Positions 48,374-58,795 of a DNA stretch of 64,000 bases are shown in pieces; the first letter of the stretch is position 1, and every line of letters begins with the position of its first letter. A model generated the notes under the pieces. The model did not search any database, had not been told where the DNA came from, and worked only from the letters and a program-made list of their open reading frames with translations. Both the position numbers and the translations under genes were made by a program. The DNA is from Torymus aiolomorphi (lineage: Eukaryota > Arthropoda > Insecta > Hymenoptera > Torymidae): contig CM070873.1 of NCBI GenBank assembly GCA_036365515.1, positions 214,567,376-214,631,375 of the forward strand. The letters run 5' to 3'.

Positions 48374-49361
48374 TTGGAGGAGCCTTTCCCTGGTTTCAGG
48401 GAACTTATCAAGCAGGCATTAACCAAACAAGAAGTGCCATCCGATTCAATGAAGATTATGATTGCCTCATTAAGCGATTCTACTTTAAAAAATTACGAAT
48501 CAGCCCTAAAGAAGTGGTGGAACTTCTGCCTGAAGAATTCAATTAACGTTTTTTATCCCTCGATTGCGCAAATCCTATCTTTTTTGACAGAAATATTTTA
48601 TAAAGGTTTGTCTCATAGCTCGATTAACAGTACTAGATCAACTATATCGTTAATCGTAAATTTTGATATTGCTCAGGATCCTAGACTAAAGCGTTTTTTT
48701 AAAGGTTTGTATAACTTACGCCCATCGAGGCCTAAATACGAGTACACCTGGGATCCTAAGACAGTCTTAGATTTTTTTATCTCAAAGAATAACAACGAGT
48801 CATTGCAATTTAAAGAATTATCAAAAAAATTAGTAACTTTACTCGCCTTGGTAACTGGGCACCGCATGCAGACCTTCGCTTTAATAAATATAAAGAATAT
48901 AAAGGTAAGCGAATCAAAATTAGAAATCAAGATCCCTGATCAAATAAACGTCTAAGAAAGGTGCTATGCAGCCATTACTAGTGTTACCTTTCTATTCTGA
49001 AACAAAAATATGTGCGGCATCGTGTTTAATGTCATACTTAGAAGCATCTAGAGAAATACAAAACTCGATTGAAAAATTATTTATTTCAACTAACAAGCCA
49101 ATTAAGGCAGTATCAGCACAAACCTTAAGCCGCTGGGTCAAAGAGGTTTTATTTAAGGCAGAAATAGATGTCTCAATTTTTTCTGCTCATAGCACGCGCC
49201 ACGCGTCAACGTCCGCGGCTAAAAGACTAGATGTCGATTTAGACTTAATTAGAAAAACAGCCGGCTGGTCGAAAGATTCTCAGACGTTTGCGCGTTTCTA
49301 TGATCGACAAATCGCACCTAATGATGAACAATTTGTGCTTGAAAAATGTGACAAAGTGTAA
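48374..49361 (+). pseudogene. Tyrosine recombinase of the DIRS element (one frameshift)
   Basis: Integrates the circular DNA copy by site-specific-type recombination. The N-terminal half (SDSTLKNYESALKKWWNFC) resembles the core-binding domain of the family. The catalytic half has Arg in VTGHRMQTFALI near 48860, His-x-x-Arg in HSTRHASTSAA near 49190, GWSKDSQTF, and the nucleophile Tyr in FARFYDR near 49300. One base appears to be missing near 48945, giving a stop at 48953-48955 and a resumed frame from 48966 to TAA at 49359-49361. It overlaps the end of the RT-RNase H frame by about 50 bp, as is usual in DIRS elements. Confidence 0.9.
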
Positions 49362-49617
49362 TACTGATGTTAATTAGGACTTGAAAAGGATAGCGATCAA
49401 ACTATCGAAACGTCGTATATTTAATTTAAATCAGTTGTACTCATTAACATCAATAGAGTCCCACACAAGAATTTGTGCTTTCTGTTTTAAATAGACGCTA
49501 AACTAGTGTAAGTGAACATGTATGGCTAGTGAGTGTCAAATAATGATCTTTTATTATCAAGACATCACTTTAATAATAAAAAGAACTTACCCGCTAATTG
49601 CCGTAATAGGCTTTAAA

Positions 49618-49730
49618 CATCTACCATTTGATCTTGAGGAGGAGGCGCGAAATACAATTGCTAAATTGAACGAACTTACCTGTAAGTGAAGTTCGATTTT
49701 AATTGTATAAGCGCTTCCTCCGAAAAAATC
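49618..49730. repeat. Internal complementary region of the DIRS element
   Basis: Reads as the inverted complement of the left end (CTACCATTTGATCTTGAGG to AATACAAT) followed directly by that of the right end (TGCTAAATTGAACGAACTTA to AAGCGCTTCCTCC). The join AATACAAT/TGCTAAATTG is therefore the complement of the element's own circle junction. In DIRS replication this region is thought to template completion of the ends. Confidence 0.9.
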
Positions 49731-49799
49731 AAACCCATCCTAACTTTATCCCTCTATTTAAAATAAATAGATATTCTCATAAAGATTATGGCAATACTT

Positions 49800-50004
49800 T
49801 AAAAAATGAGGGTTATGGCGCGCGAGCGGTGGCGCGGAGGCGCCGGCGCATGCGCGCTATGGTTTCTTTTTTCCTATTATTTTAGACTTTGAAGGGTGGC
49901 AACAACGGCGTAGAGTAGAGATACTACCATTTGATCTTTTCGGAGGAGGCGCTTATACAATTAAAATCGAACTTCACTTACAGGTAAGTTCGTTCAATTT
50001 AGCA
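49800..50004 (-). repeat. Right inverted terminal repeat of the DIRS element
   Basis: Inverted copy of the left repeat up to about 49955, then right-specific sequence ending TTCGTTCAATTTAGCA. That end is found inverted in the internal complementary region, which fixes the boundary at about 50004. Confidence 0.85.
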
Positions 50005-50077
50005 CTTATTGTTGATTTATCGATTCGTGAATAAGTATTAATAATTCGGAGAGAGAGAGGGGGGCAATATTTATAGG

Positions 50078-50562
50078 ATTCACTATACAACTGAAGTGAA
50101 CTAGCGAATTTATGGGGGGAGGGGGCACTGTTTAGACGAAGCATTGTAAAATTGGAGTCAATTATAGATGTTATTTAGTTCGACTTACTGATTTGCAGAT
50201 TATGGTAGGACAAAACTATTTTTGAATAATTTATTTGAAAATATCGTTATCAAACTCTTATTAAAATTGTATTGATGAAGTTTAATATTCTGTATAGTAG
50301 GAAAATCGTTATGTTCAGATACATGTTCTACGTAGTTTGTAACTATTTTATTGCAGATAACCTGTATAAAATATTGAATTTCATTAATGGAATTCAAATA
50401 AGAGTATAGTAAAAGTATTTCAAAATAAATTCTATCATGGCAATTCGATATTTTGATTCGATCCAGCACAATAGATACTGTAATATGAAGTCGAATTATA
50501 CAAATTCGCTAGTGTTACGTGATGCATAGTATGCACTAGTTGACTTCAATTTTATAGTGAAT
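50078..50562. mobile_element. Small inverted-repeat element (possible MITE)
   Basis: ATTCACTATACAACTGAAGT at the left is mirrored by ACTTCAATTTTATAGTGAAT at the right, and AGCGAATTT is mirrored further in by AAATTCGCT. The right arm has about 25 extra bases that themselves form a small hairpin around GATGCATAGTATGC. No clear target duplication, and no coding content that I trust. Confidence 0.5.
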
Positions 50563-50599
50563 TGTTTAAACATCGGATATGGAGTATAGCAGGTAGAGA

Positions 50600-53500
50600 A
50601 AAAAGTCTACAGATTGTTTTATACCGTTAAATTTTTAAATAATACCCACCAAGATACTCTAACCAGTTATTAAATTAAAAGTTTGTTAGGATTGCCAATA
50701 TATGTTCATATTATATAAATGAAACAATTGAGATAAAAAAATGTTTAATATATGTTTACTGTAAATGTACAATTGATTCGTATTAATTTTTTAAACAACT
50801 TCACGAAAAGAGTTTTCATTCTTTATTTTATTTCTTGCTACCTCGTGTACTTATATACTCTTTCCCACAACTTCCTGCTGACACGAATTTCTAGCCGGTC
50901 TTCTCAGTATATTCCCCACCAGTGTGCATATTCTCTTGACCATCTGACTTTACTTAACTTTATTTTCAACTACGTGATAAGCTATTCCATGGAACAATTT
51001 ATCGGTGTACTCTGGGCGACTTGGCGATCTACTTGTGTTTTAGACAATTACTATTCAATTACTTTCCATACTAGGAAAACTATTAAAATTTTATGAAGTA
51101 CAATAGAACTCAAAATTTCTACTTCTTCTTCGTATCAGTCAATAATTCACTATTTCTCACGAAATTATTAATAATCGTTAACTGTTATTGTAATTACACA
51201 CATGTTTATAAAAAATCTAATTAACTTTCTTTGAAGAACAAAACTTGTGCGGTTACTGTAGAGTTACGGTACCAAAAGATTTGTATAAAAAAAGCTGCGG
51301 TTTCATAAAGCTTTTTTATGCTCCTAGAAGAAAACGTTTTTGTCTCTTGAAAAAACTAAAAGAATGAGCTTCCTCGGAGCTTTGTAATTTAGGTGATACA
51401 TTTGAAAAATAAGTTGACGATTGTCAAAGTCATAGGAACTACCTACCGCGGCAAGCGGGTTTCTTCTACGGCCGCGTGGCGCCACGTGAATTTCGTATGC
51501 AGGACAGCCCGCGCGTGCGGAAGCGCGCTCAAAAGAAGGCAGAGGGGGAAATGGCAGGTAGAGGTTATGCGATGCTGTCCGAAGGTATATAGCAGCCCTT
51601 CTCCTCCCTCGCTCTTTCTCAAGGCGCACGGGGAAGACCAGATTAGTATGCAGCGGCTGTCACTCTCTCCCTTCCTCCTCTCTCCCCTCCTCGCGAAATA
51701 CTCGGCGCGAGCGCAGCTAGACCGTTAATTTTCCATCTCGTGACTCCAATCAATCTTACAGCACGTCAGCGGCTCCATCTTTCTCCCTTTTTGTCTTTCG
51801 CTCTTTCTCGGCTGACGCGCGTACTCTCTCCCACCCTCTCTCTCTCCCACCCGGCTCGGCTTCTTCTTCCTCGTCTTCTTTTTACACGGGGATGTGTATG
51901 TGCACGCACACGCACCAGCTGCAACTACGGCTCCGTCGCTCTTGCGATTTAAATGAATCCTCGCCGCTGTTTTAGAGCCACGTTTTCCTTCGCGTATGTT
52001 TCTTCTTCTTTTTTGCTTTGCTTTACTTTTTCAGGGGGAAGAGTCGATGAATCATTAATCAGCGCTCGAACACTTTTCGAATTCGGAGCTTTCTGCATCG
52101 AATACTTGAACTTCAACGTGTACCATTATTAAACTATTTCGTTTGCTTTGATTATTTAAACAAACTATTCGACATTTTCGGCATTGATGTTACTCGCAAT
52201 TTTTCGAAAGAACCTTTTGGAACTAATCGCTTTGAAAACAGCACGGAAAGTGAAATACTGTAAATCAAGGAAAGAACTGAAAAGGATCGGAAAGTATTTC
52301 AAATAAAAGGGGAAATAACCTCATCCCCCTTCTTTTGAAGTGGTCCTTTGTGCCGCTGCTCCCGAAATCGAGCAAACGCGACTCGGCGTCTCTCTTTTAT
52401 CCAGCACCGTCGAACTCGACTCGTTGTCGAAGTTTGGCCGTCGCGCATTTTAACGACCGAACTCATCAATGAAGGTTACATAGTTGTTTAATCCCAGCCG
52501 CACAGAGCGCTCCCTCTCCCGTTTCAACTTGCGGCCAACGTACATATCAGTTCGGCCTTCTCATTAAGCCTCGAGTTGTTGTCGATCTCTCTTTCTCCCC
52601 CTCGCTCTCCGCCGCGCCGGAGTCCGAGCTTAAGCGACCCAGTTTAGGCAAAATTTCGGCGTCCGGCGCGCATGCCGGAAGCGGGCATCCTCGAATGCGC
52701 GCATCCTCTCGAAACTTGGCCCGCGCGCGCGCTCTCCGCGAAGTTTCGACGTTACCTTACTGCCGCTACGATGCTACGCACGCCTGGAGTGCACCTACGC
52801 GCGGCAGCTAAGGAGCCGACTAAGAGAGAGGGAGTGGCAGCTGCAAATCATCCAGCCCGACCAGAGTTAATCGGTCTTGATAAACCCGTTACCGCGCCAG
52901 GGGAAACGCGCGCGCGCACTCGAGCTACCTTTGCTCTCGCCGCCGCTGATAACAAGCCGAACTGCCTCGAGAGCGTCGCCGTCGCCCGGCCTTGCGAGCT
53001 CCGGAAATTGCCAGTGACGCGCACGCCTGCCGCTCGAGAGTCGCCGAGGGTTTTCGCCGAAGATGATCGCCAGACGCACCAATCGATAACCCCGACAATC
53101 TATCCCCAGCCTCTCGTCTTCTACATCTTTCAAGAAATTCGCAATTAAATGAAATATATACAGCGGACGTAAAGCTGAATCTGCGGGTGAATATTTCAGA
53201 GAAACGGATTAATGTCAATCAATTACAGCAGGCCCGCCGTACAAATCATGGCAAAAGGATAATCGAGCGGTGCGGAAGACTCATCTCTTGTCGCTCGGCG
53301 GCATTCTCCTCACGTACATCGTTAATTCAGCCCAGTCCATCGGTCAATTCCCGGCCATATACACCGAGGGAACGGCCGCGCTCACTCTCGTACATATAGT
53401 GGCCGAGGGAATTTTTCCAGTCGACTCTCGAAACCGGCATTCTGCGCGCCGGCGTATCCCCTCGTCCCTGCATATGTATTCCAGTTACGGAGGTTCGACG

Positions 53501-53980
53501 CATTCGCACGTGCAGGCTCACGCACGCGTTTTTTCGGCTGGCGCTCTTTCGCGAGGCTCTTTCGAGGGCGACGGCGGCGATGCCGGTAGCGCGGCGGTCG
53601 CTTGTATAATGTATGGGGCCAGCCGGCGCGGTTCGTGCGGTCTGAGACTCTCGCTCGGTTTCTGTGCGCCCTCGTCCACTCGAGGCGCGCGCAGCCAACG
53701 TCTCCCCCCGCGCGCGCGGGTGCGGATCCGTGCGGCACGGAACCCCCGCGGCATCTCAATGCTGACCGACCGGGCCGGATTAACCCCAGGAAATTGCCAA
53801 ACTTCTTCGCGAGCGCGGGGAGAGAGAAAAGTCCATTCTCAAAGTCGTTCCTCAAGCGCGGCTAGCGGCCAGCCGAGATAGAGAAGGGACGGCGCGCCTT
53901 CTCATTCTTCCACGGACGACTGGCCGCGCTTGTCTCCGATGATCCATGGTTTTACAGGCGCGCGCGCGCGTGTCTCTGTC
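50600..53980. other. Host-like DNA, no supported gene
   Basis: AT-rich to about 51300, then GC- and CT-rich. Overlapping open frames on both strands at 52672-53148 and 53270-53881 are rich in Arg, Ala and Ser and lack recognisable domains. They look like products of high GC content. It could include exons or a CpG-rich promoter of a host gene, but nothing in the sequence fixes one. Confidence 0.4.
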
Positions 53981-53983
53981 TTA

Positions 53984-54117
53984 GGGAGTCTCTACAACCT
54001 TGCGCGTGCGTGTGCGCTCGCGTGTATAAGGTATACCTATATATAGCGCTCTCTTATATATAGGTATACCTTATACACGGCGAGCGCACACGCACGCGCA
54101 AGGTTGTAGAGACTCCC
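53984..54117. repeat. Long hairpin 1: foldback unit with ~60-bp arms
   Basis: The left arm starts GGGAGTCTCTACAACCTTGC and ends GTATACCTATATATA. The right arm is its nearly perfect inverted complement, ending GAGACTCCC. The loop is about 9 bp (GCGCTCTCT). TTA lies on both sides (53981-53983 and 54118-54120). The arms contain TATAAGGTATACC. No coding content. Confidence 0.92.
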
Positions 54118-54120
54118 TTA

Positions 54121-54255
54121 GGGAGCTTCTACATCGATGCGGCTGCGTGTGCGCACGCCGTGTATAAGGTATACCTATATATGCGTGCGCGCTACATATA
54201 GGTATACCTTATACACGGCGTGCGCACATGCAGCCGCATCGATGTAGAAGCTCCC
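54121..54255. repeat. Long hairpin 2: foldback unit directly adjacent to hairpin 1
   Basis: The left arm starts GGGAGCTTCTACATCGATGC and ends GTATACCTATATAT; the right arm is its nearly perfect inverted complement, ending GAAGCTCCC. The loop is about 13 bp. TTA follows at 54256-54258, so the layout is TTA-unit-TTA-unit-TTA. The inner 23 bp of the arm are identical to hairpin 1, while the outer part differs at many places yet still pairs within its own unit. Confidence 0.92.
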
Positions 54256-54258
54256 TTA

Positions 54259-54690
54259 GCCCCCTTGCGTAGCGCACACGCGCGCTTTTATAGCGCTCGT
54301 TCGCTCATGAGCGTGCGATGGATGAGAGCCGCAAGCCTGAATAGCTCGTAGCTCGGGGGAGCTCTACTTTTTTCTCCGAATTCATAAAGTGGCTTTACGC
54401 TCTTTTGCAGCGGTTGGTTGGAAAGTCTTGACTGTTTATACCCTAGACTTGGGGCACTTATTACTAAGAAGTGAATTCTAATATACTCAGATGGTCAGTA
54501 TTTACTTGTGATGCGTGAATTAGAATTTATATAAGTGCTGCGTAGGCTGCTAATCTATTAACGGTATCTATGTTAAAGGTAGCTGGCGATAATAAATTAC
54601 TTATTATATTGAATAAATTAATGAATCGGAAATATCATTTTGAATTGATTAGAAAATTTCAAAACGAAGATTAATTCTTTATTTAAGATG
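54259..54690. other. Spacer, no supported gene
   Basis: Mixed composition falling from GC-rich to AT-rich. No open frame or repeat of note. Confidence 0.4.
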
Positions 54691-55167
54691 TAGGGGAGAT
54701 CCGGGCAAAACGGCCATATGCTATATTTTCGGTATAAACTATATAAGTACGAATTTTCAACCTCATATTTATATTGTATATACTACTAGCATCTAAGTTT
54801 CAGTGAGTGAATCTCGCTCATAGTGATAACATTGACAGCATATGTAAACAACAATTTTTTAAGGATATTTTCCGATTTCACCAAGGTAAAAAGTTGAACA
54901 TATTTTTTATCCGTCCCCTAGTAGAAAATTAACCATACTTTATACACTGAAAAAAATAGTCTATGAAAAATTATTAAATTATCTAGGAAAATTTACTATG
55001 TTGTATGGGAACAAGGTGACAGCCTTGAATTGTTTTAAATTTTACAATGTTTTCTATCAAATTTTACAATACTGGAAAGTAAAATGGAAATCCATCAAGA
55101 AAAAAAAAATCTGCAGTGATCGGGAATCGAACCCTAGCCCCCCTGGGCCAGAAGCCGCGCTCTTACT

Positions 55168-58021
55168 TTTTTTTTTTTTTTTAAAGTTTTTATTTACTTG
55201 AGAATTGTACAATATTGGTTACAGGTGTAAATAAAACTACACAAACAAACGCCTTACAATTAAATTATTCGAATTTACAGGGCTTTTAGAAAGCATCTCG
55301 CAAATCATAAATTATATGTATGTGAGGTTTACACGGTATCTAGTACAATAGACGGTGACGTATGTCGGAGAGTCTACAATAGAAAGATAAATTAATGGTA
55401 TAGGAAAAAGAATAATAAAAACCTATACGCCTGTAGTTTAAGAACTTGGATTACAATAAATAAATAAATATAAAATATAATTAATCTATATCTAGCAAAA
55501 CCATCTAGACCAACTTAAGTTTTACCGCCAATTATTCTGAATCTCGGGTTTGTGCAACTAAGTTTTTTCTAATTTTTCTGCGCCTTATTTCGTCGATGAA
55601 TTTTGCATCCTCTTTAAGCCACCAATATTTTGTATGGATTCTATGAAAGTCGTTTAGATCACGACGAGGTATTGACCTATTATACTTCAGAATCCGGTAA
55701 TAGGTTTGTAAGTCGTAAGTTATTTTTTTGTTTGCTTGGTGTCGTGATGCGTGATAAATTAACGGGAGGTTGTGGCTGTCTTGAATTAACCCTTGTTTAT
55801 CGAAAAAGGTGAAGCATTGAGGCGGAAAGTATCCGGTATTTTTTGCTACATTTATTTCTTTTGGAACGGTAGATACGTATGATTTTAAGTATTTATTATG
55901 GATTAAAGGTAGTCTCGCATAGTAATCTCTTGTTAATTTTAGGAGGAAATTATCAATTCTTGGTATATTTGCTTTGTTGTATATTGTTGCGTTAGATATA
56001 AACTTCTTGGTTGTAGATAATCGATATGTGTGTAGACATGCTCGTAAACACATTCTTTCGAACCGTCTTAATTTTTCCATAATGGATGCGCTAACATTCC
56101 ACCACACCGGTGCAGCGTAAGACATTATTGGCCTTATTAGTAGTAGATAGCATATTATTTTTGGACGGTGGGAGAGTGTTTTATTAAAGAAGAGCCTGCT
56201 TAGGGAGCGAAAGGCATTTTTAGCTTTGTCGAGTTGGGAAAGAACGTGCTTGTTGAGACGTATCAGATGATCAAGTTGCATGCCTAAGTATTTAACTATT
56301 TTTCTGTGCGGAATGTTGTGACATGTGTTGTTTTGTTTAAGCTGTATAGAAAAATTATTTATGATTTTTCTTTTTGGCTGGCTTATGGTGTTTAATGGAC
56401 GATGGAAAACTATGGTTTCACATTTAGTTGGGTTGATTTTTAGATTCCATTTATTATAGTGTTTGTTTAAATTATTTAGCAGTTCTTCTAGCTTATTCTG
56501 TATCTTTGATAGTTGAGAGTCGGCTACTAAGATAATGAGATCGTCTGCGTATGCGGCAGAATATGTGTTGTTACCGGAATTGAGATTGAAGAGATTAGGG
56601 GTCGCATAGGTGTATATGTTAAAAAGACTTGGGGAGTTTACCATGCCTTGCATCAGGCCTTCTGAGATTTTAAAGGTGTTTGCGAATAGAGTGTCCCCAT
56701 TCCAAGTTTTGAAAGAGCGGTCAGAGGTCATATCGATTACTAATTCTATTAAATTTTGTGGGAATTGTAGCTGTTGCAGGAGGTAGATAAGGCCGTCAAT
56801 CCAGACCGAGTCGAAGGCCTTTTCTAGATCGACTAGGCATGCGCCCACAATATCTCCTTTATTAAGGTGTATATTGACGTCATTCATTATTTTATTGATT
56901 GCATGGGTGGTTGAGTGATCGTGTCTGAAGCCGAATTGGTTGTCGGGGAGGATGTGGGATTTCGTGACGTGTTCTGAGATGGCATCATTAATTATACATT
57001 CGAATACTTTACTGATAGCCGGAGTCAGGCTGATTGGGCGATAGCTGGATACTTCGTCTGGTTCCTTGCCTTTTTTTAAAATCGGGAGATTTTTCGCACA
57101 TTTCCATGACGTGGGGAAGTAGTTGAGGTTGATGCAGTTGTTAAAAATTATAGTAAAATCGCGAACTATTTTTGGTGGAAGGTGTTTTAAAACTATTGGG
57201 GGTATGTTATCAAGTCCGGAAGATGTTTTGTTAGGCAGATTTTTCAGTATTAGGAAGACTCTATAAGTATTGCAGAATGCTGTGTTATTGGTGTTATGCG
57301 GGTTGTGAGCCGGGTTATTGTCATTGAATTCTGTGACTGCGTACTTATTCTCTCGGCGCAGTTTGTACGTATTGCGTATCTTGGCCACATGTGTGTCTAT
57401 TTTTTGTTTGAATTCTGTTCCAATATTTAAATATCTAGGGGAATTAATTTGTTCGTAATATGCTCCGATAATATTAAGAATGTCTTGAGGATTATTAATT
57501 TGAAATTTGTCGTTAACAATCGGTGTGTCTGATAAGTCGCATTTGCTTTTTTGTATCACGTCGATTTCGTCCGTTTTAATGTTTATGGTTTGTATCTTTA
57601 ATTGATCCTTTGGTCTGAAAAACCTGTTTATTTTAGGAAAAAAAGTGTCAGAATTTTTGTGATCTATCGATTTTATAAGAGAGTCCCAATATTTAGTGTA
57701 TGATTTGCGGTATTCGTTTTTTAGCTGATTATTAACTTTTATGATCATGTCTTTTATAAATATACTATAATTATGGTTGGACGGATTATTCTTATTTTTA
57801 TAGGTTTTATTGAGTGTTGTGATTAGATAAGATTTGTATTTATGGAGTTTTTTAATTTTGAGGTTTGTGTAATTGAGTATGTTGTCATTAGGCGAGTAGT
57901 GCGGTACGTTTTTTTCTATATTTTCGGTGATTACATTATTAATATTTAGTAGGTGCTCGTTTATTTCTTGAATGGTTAAGTTTCGGTTGTAAGGAATGAC
58001 GGAGTTGTATTTGTTATCGAG
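55168..58021 (-). mobile_element. 5'-truncated jockey-type LINE
   Basis: Inserted on the minus strand: a T run (about 55168-55182, the poly-A tail on the element strand) at the left and abrupt truncation at the right. A perfect 14-bp target duplication GCCGCGCTCTTACT lies at 55154-55167 and 58022-58035. It retains the RT part of the second ORF and 3' sequence, and lacks the endonuclease. The perfect duplication and open RT frame suggest a rather recent insertion. Confidence 0.93.
55532..58018 (-). CDS. Reverse transcriptase ORF of the LINE (N-terminally truncated)
   Basis: The frame is open from the truncation point at about 58018 to the stop at 55532, about 828 codons; the first ATG is at 57748. 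RT motifs in order are SYRPISLTPAISKVFE, NQFGFRHDHSTTHA, LVDLEKAFDSVW, GLMQGMVNSPSLFN and catalytic AAYADDLIILVA (near 56540-56570), then KYLGMQLD and a C-terminal domain with WWNVS. It copies element RNA onto nicked chromosomal DNA. The motif set fits the jockey clade. No internal stop is seen, but it lacks the N-terminal endonuclease and any promoter, so it is probably not active. An intact relative would be about 900 or more residues. Confidence 0.9.
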   Translation of the reverse strand, partial: DNKYNSVIPYNRNLTIQEINEHLLNINNVITENIEKNVPHYSPNDNILNYTNLKIKKLHKYKSYLITTLNKTYKNKNNPSNHNYSIFIKDMIIKVNNQLKNEYRKSYTKYWDSLIKSIDHKNSDTFFPKINRFFRPKDQLKIQTINIKTDEIDVIQKSKCDLSDTPIVNDKFQINNPQDILNIIGAYYEQINSPRYLNIGTEFKQKIDTHVAKIRNTYKLRRENKYAVTEFNDNNPAHNPHNTNNTAFCNTYRVFLILKNLPNKTSSGLDNIPPIVLKHLPPKIVRDFTIIFNNCINLNYFPTSWKCAKNLPILKKGKEPDEVSSYRPISLTPAISKVFECIINDAISEHVTKSHILPDNQFGFRHDHSTTHAINKIMNDVNIHLNKGDIVGACLVDLEKAFDSVWIDGLIYLLQQLQFPQNLIELVIDMTSDRSFKTWNGDTLFANTFKISEGLMQGMVNSPSLFNIYTYATPNLFNLNSGNNTYSAAYADDLIILVADSQLSKIQNKLEELLNNLNKHYNKWNLKINPTKCETIVFHRPLNTISQPKRKIINNFSIQLKQNNTCHNIPHRKIVKYLGMQLDHLIRLNKHVLSQLDKAKNAFRSLSRLFFNKTLSHRPKIICYLLLIRPIMSYAAPVWWNVSASIMEKLRRFERMCLRACLHTYRLSTTKKFISNATIYNKANIPRIDNFLLKLTRDYYARLPLIHNKYLKSYVSTVPKEINVAKNTGYFPPQCFTFFDKQGLIQDSHNLPLIYHASRHQANKKITYDLQTYYRILKYNRSIPRRDLNDFHRIHTKYWWLKEDAKFIDEIRRRKIRKNLVAQTRDSE

Positions 58022-58561
58022 GCCGCGCTCTTACTCGCTGCGCCAACGTGTTCTTACGGGTATGGTATTTCGACTCGTCTATATCTGGTACAGCTTGAGG
58101 TTATGTTGATTCGCCGACTACAGCCATTAGCAGACGACAACTCAATTTTTACTATGTTGGCTTGTAAAACTTCTTATACCTCCTTGTAAAAATTCTTATA
58201 TCTTCTGTCAATTATTAAAATGTCTGAAATTTACGATGTAGTATAGTAAAATTTGTGATAAATTTTGGCAAAAATTGTACAAAATATGTACTAAAAATTA
58301 CTTTATATCGTATTAATCTTTCACTCTCAAATTTTTTACTATGTTACCTTAGTAAATTTTATAGCCATTTCTATTAATTTTTCATCAATGTTATATTAAT
58401 AATTACTAAAAGTATACTAAATAGGCTCAGAATACAAGTCTGTAACCCCATTACTAGCGAACATAGTAATTTTTCAACAAACATTTTTCTCCGTGTAGCT
58501 AACGTTTTAATTAAATGGAAGCATTTTTAGCAAATAGTATATTATGCACCAAGGGAGTAAA

Positions 58562-58585
58562 GTGGGCTGTGTACACAACCCACTA
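58562..58585. repeat. 24-bp palindrome
   Basis: AGTGGGCTGTGTACACAACC plus CACT pairs with itself with one mismatch pair. Isolated; no function assigned. Confidence 0.7.
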
Positions 58586-58610
58586 TATTCACGAGTATAA
58601 TATACGACTT

Positions 58611-58795
58611 TTTAACACAACTATCATAAAGTTCGTACTCGTTTCCCGCCGAAAAGGGAAAGAAGGCTGCATATTGATTCCCTAACTTCACTCTCGTTTC
58701 TCGGGACTAGAGTGGGGGTAGGGAATGAACGTAGCACTTTTTTTCCACTTCGGCGGGAATAAAGTACGAACTTTATGATGGGGTGTGTTAAAAAA
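58611..58795. mobile_element. Short inverted-repeat element (~185 bp)
   Basis: TTTTAACACAACTATCATAA at the left is mirrored by TTTATGATGGGGTGTGTTAAAA at the right (the central part matches), and GTTCGTAC.CGTTTCCCGCCG is mirrored by CGGCGGGAATAAAGTACGAAC, giving arms of about 48 bp with small gaps. It lies within the outer 54693-59508 element. No clear target duplication. Confidence 0.6.

Larger units (their letters stand above)
45035..48422 (+). pseudogene. Reverse transcriptase-RNase H of the DIRS element (interrupted)
   Basis: Opens near 45035, with RT motifs NIFIRPKPDKTYRLILNLK, VTVDLKEAYY, CLPFGLCTA and the catalytic VYLDDFLLL near 45620. A 112-bp insert flanked by the 13-bp direct repeat TTGCGAGAATAAT (45664-45676 and 45789-45801) shifts the frame. 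RT resumes in the new frame with NLGFVINYNKCKL and YLGFNFD, up to TGA at 46261-46263. RNase H follows with LELKAAYFGLKSF and RIDNTTAIAYLNR. It is then cut by the 46704-48105 repeat, and its C-terminal part (SWKDLYFYAFPPF) continues to 48422. The shape is that of DIRS RT-RH. Confidence 0.87.
43303..50004 (+). mobile_element. DIRS-type tyrosine-recombinase retrotransposon
   Basis: Has inverted terminal repeats (about 43312-43470 and 49800-49957), gag, RT-RNase H and a tyrosine recombinase in place of an integrase. An internal region (49618-49730) is complementary to the joined left and right ends. These are defining features of DIRS elements, which replicate through a circular form. No target duplication is expected or seen. 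The copy is broken by several stops, a 125-bp insertion in RT, a hairpin-ended repeat at 46704-48105 and a frameshift in the recombinase. No methyltransferase domain was seen. Confidence 0.92.
55110..58060 (-). other. tRNA-like segment split by the LINE
   Basis: On the minus strand, with the LINE removed, the sequence runs through GTTGGCGCAGCGAGTAAGAG (A-box-like) to GGTTCGATTCCCGATC (B-box), ending near 55110. Spacing suits a tRNA or tRNA-derived SINE head. The LINE entered between the two boxes. There is no evidence that it is a working tRNA. Confidence 0.6.
54945..58495. mobile_element. TA-flanked element containing a tRNA-like segment, split by a LINE
   Basis: Left end CACTGAAAAAAAT and right end the inverted complement of CACGGAGAAAAATG, each flanked by TA (54943-54944 and 58496-58497). 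Without the LINE and its duplicated target it is about 680 bp. The interior contains repeated ACTATGTT motifs in AT-rich sequence. Short, imperfect tips make this less certain than the outer element. Confidence 0.55.

Noticed and set aside
52672..53881. Several long overlapping frames on both strands
   Set aside because: GC-rich sequence with Arg/Ala/Ser-rich products in many frames at once and no recognisable motif; typical of stop-poor GC-rich DNA.
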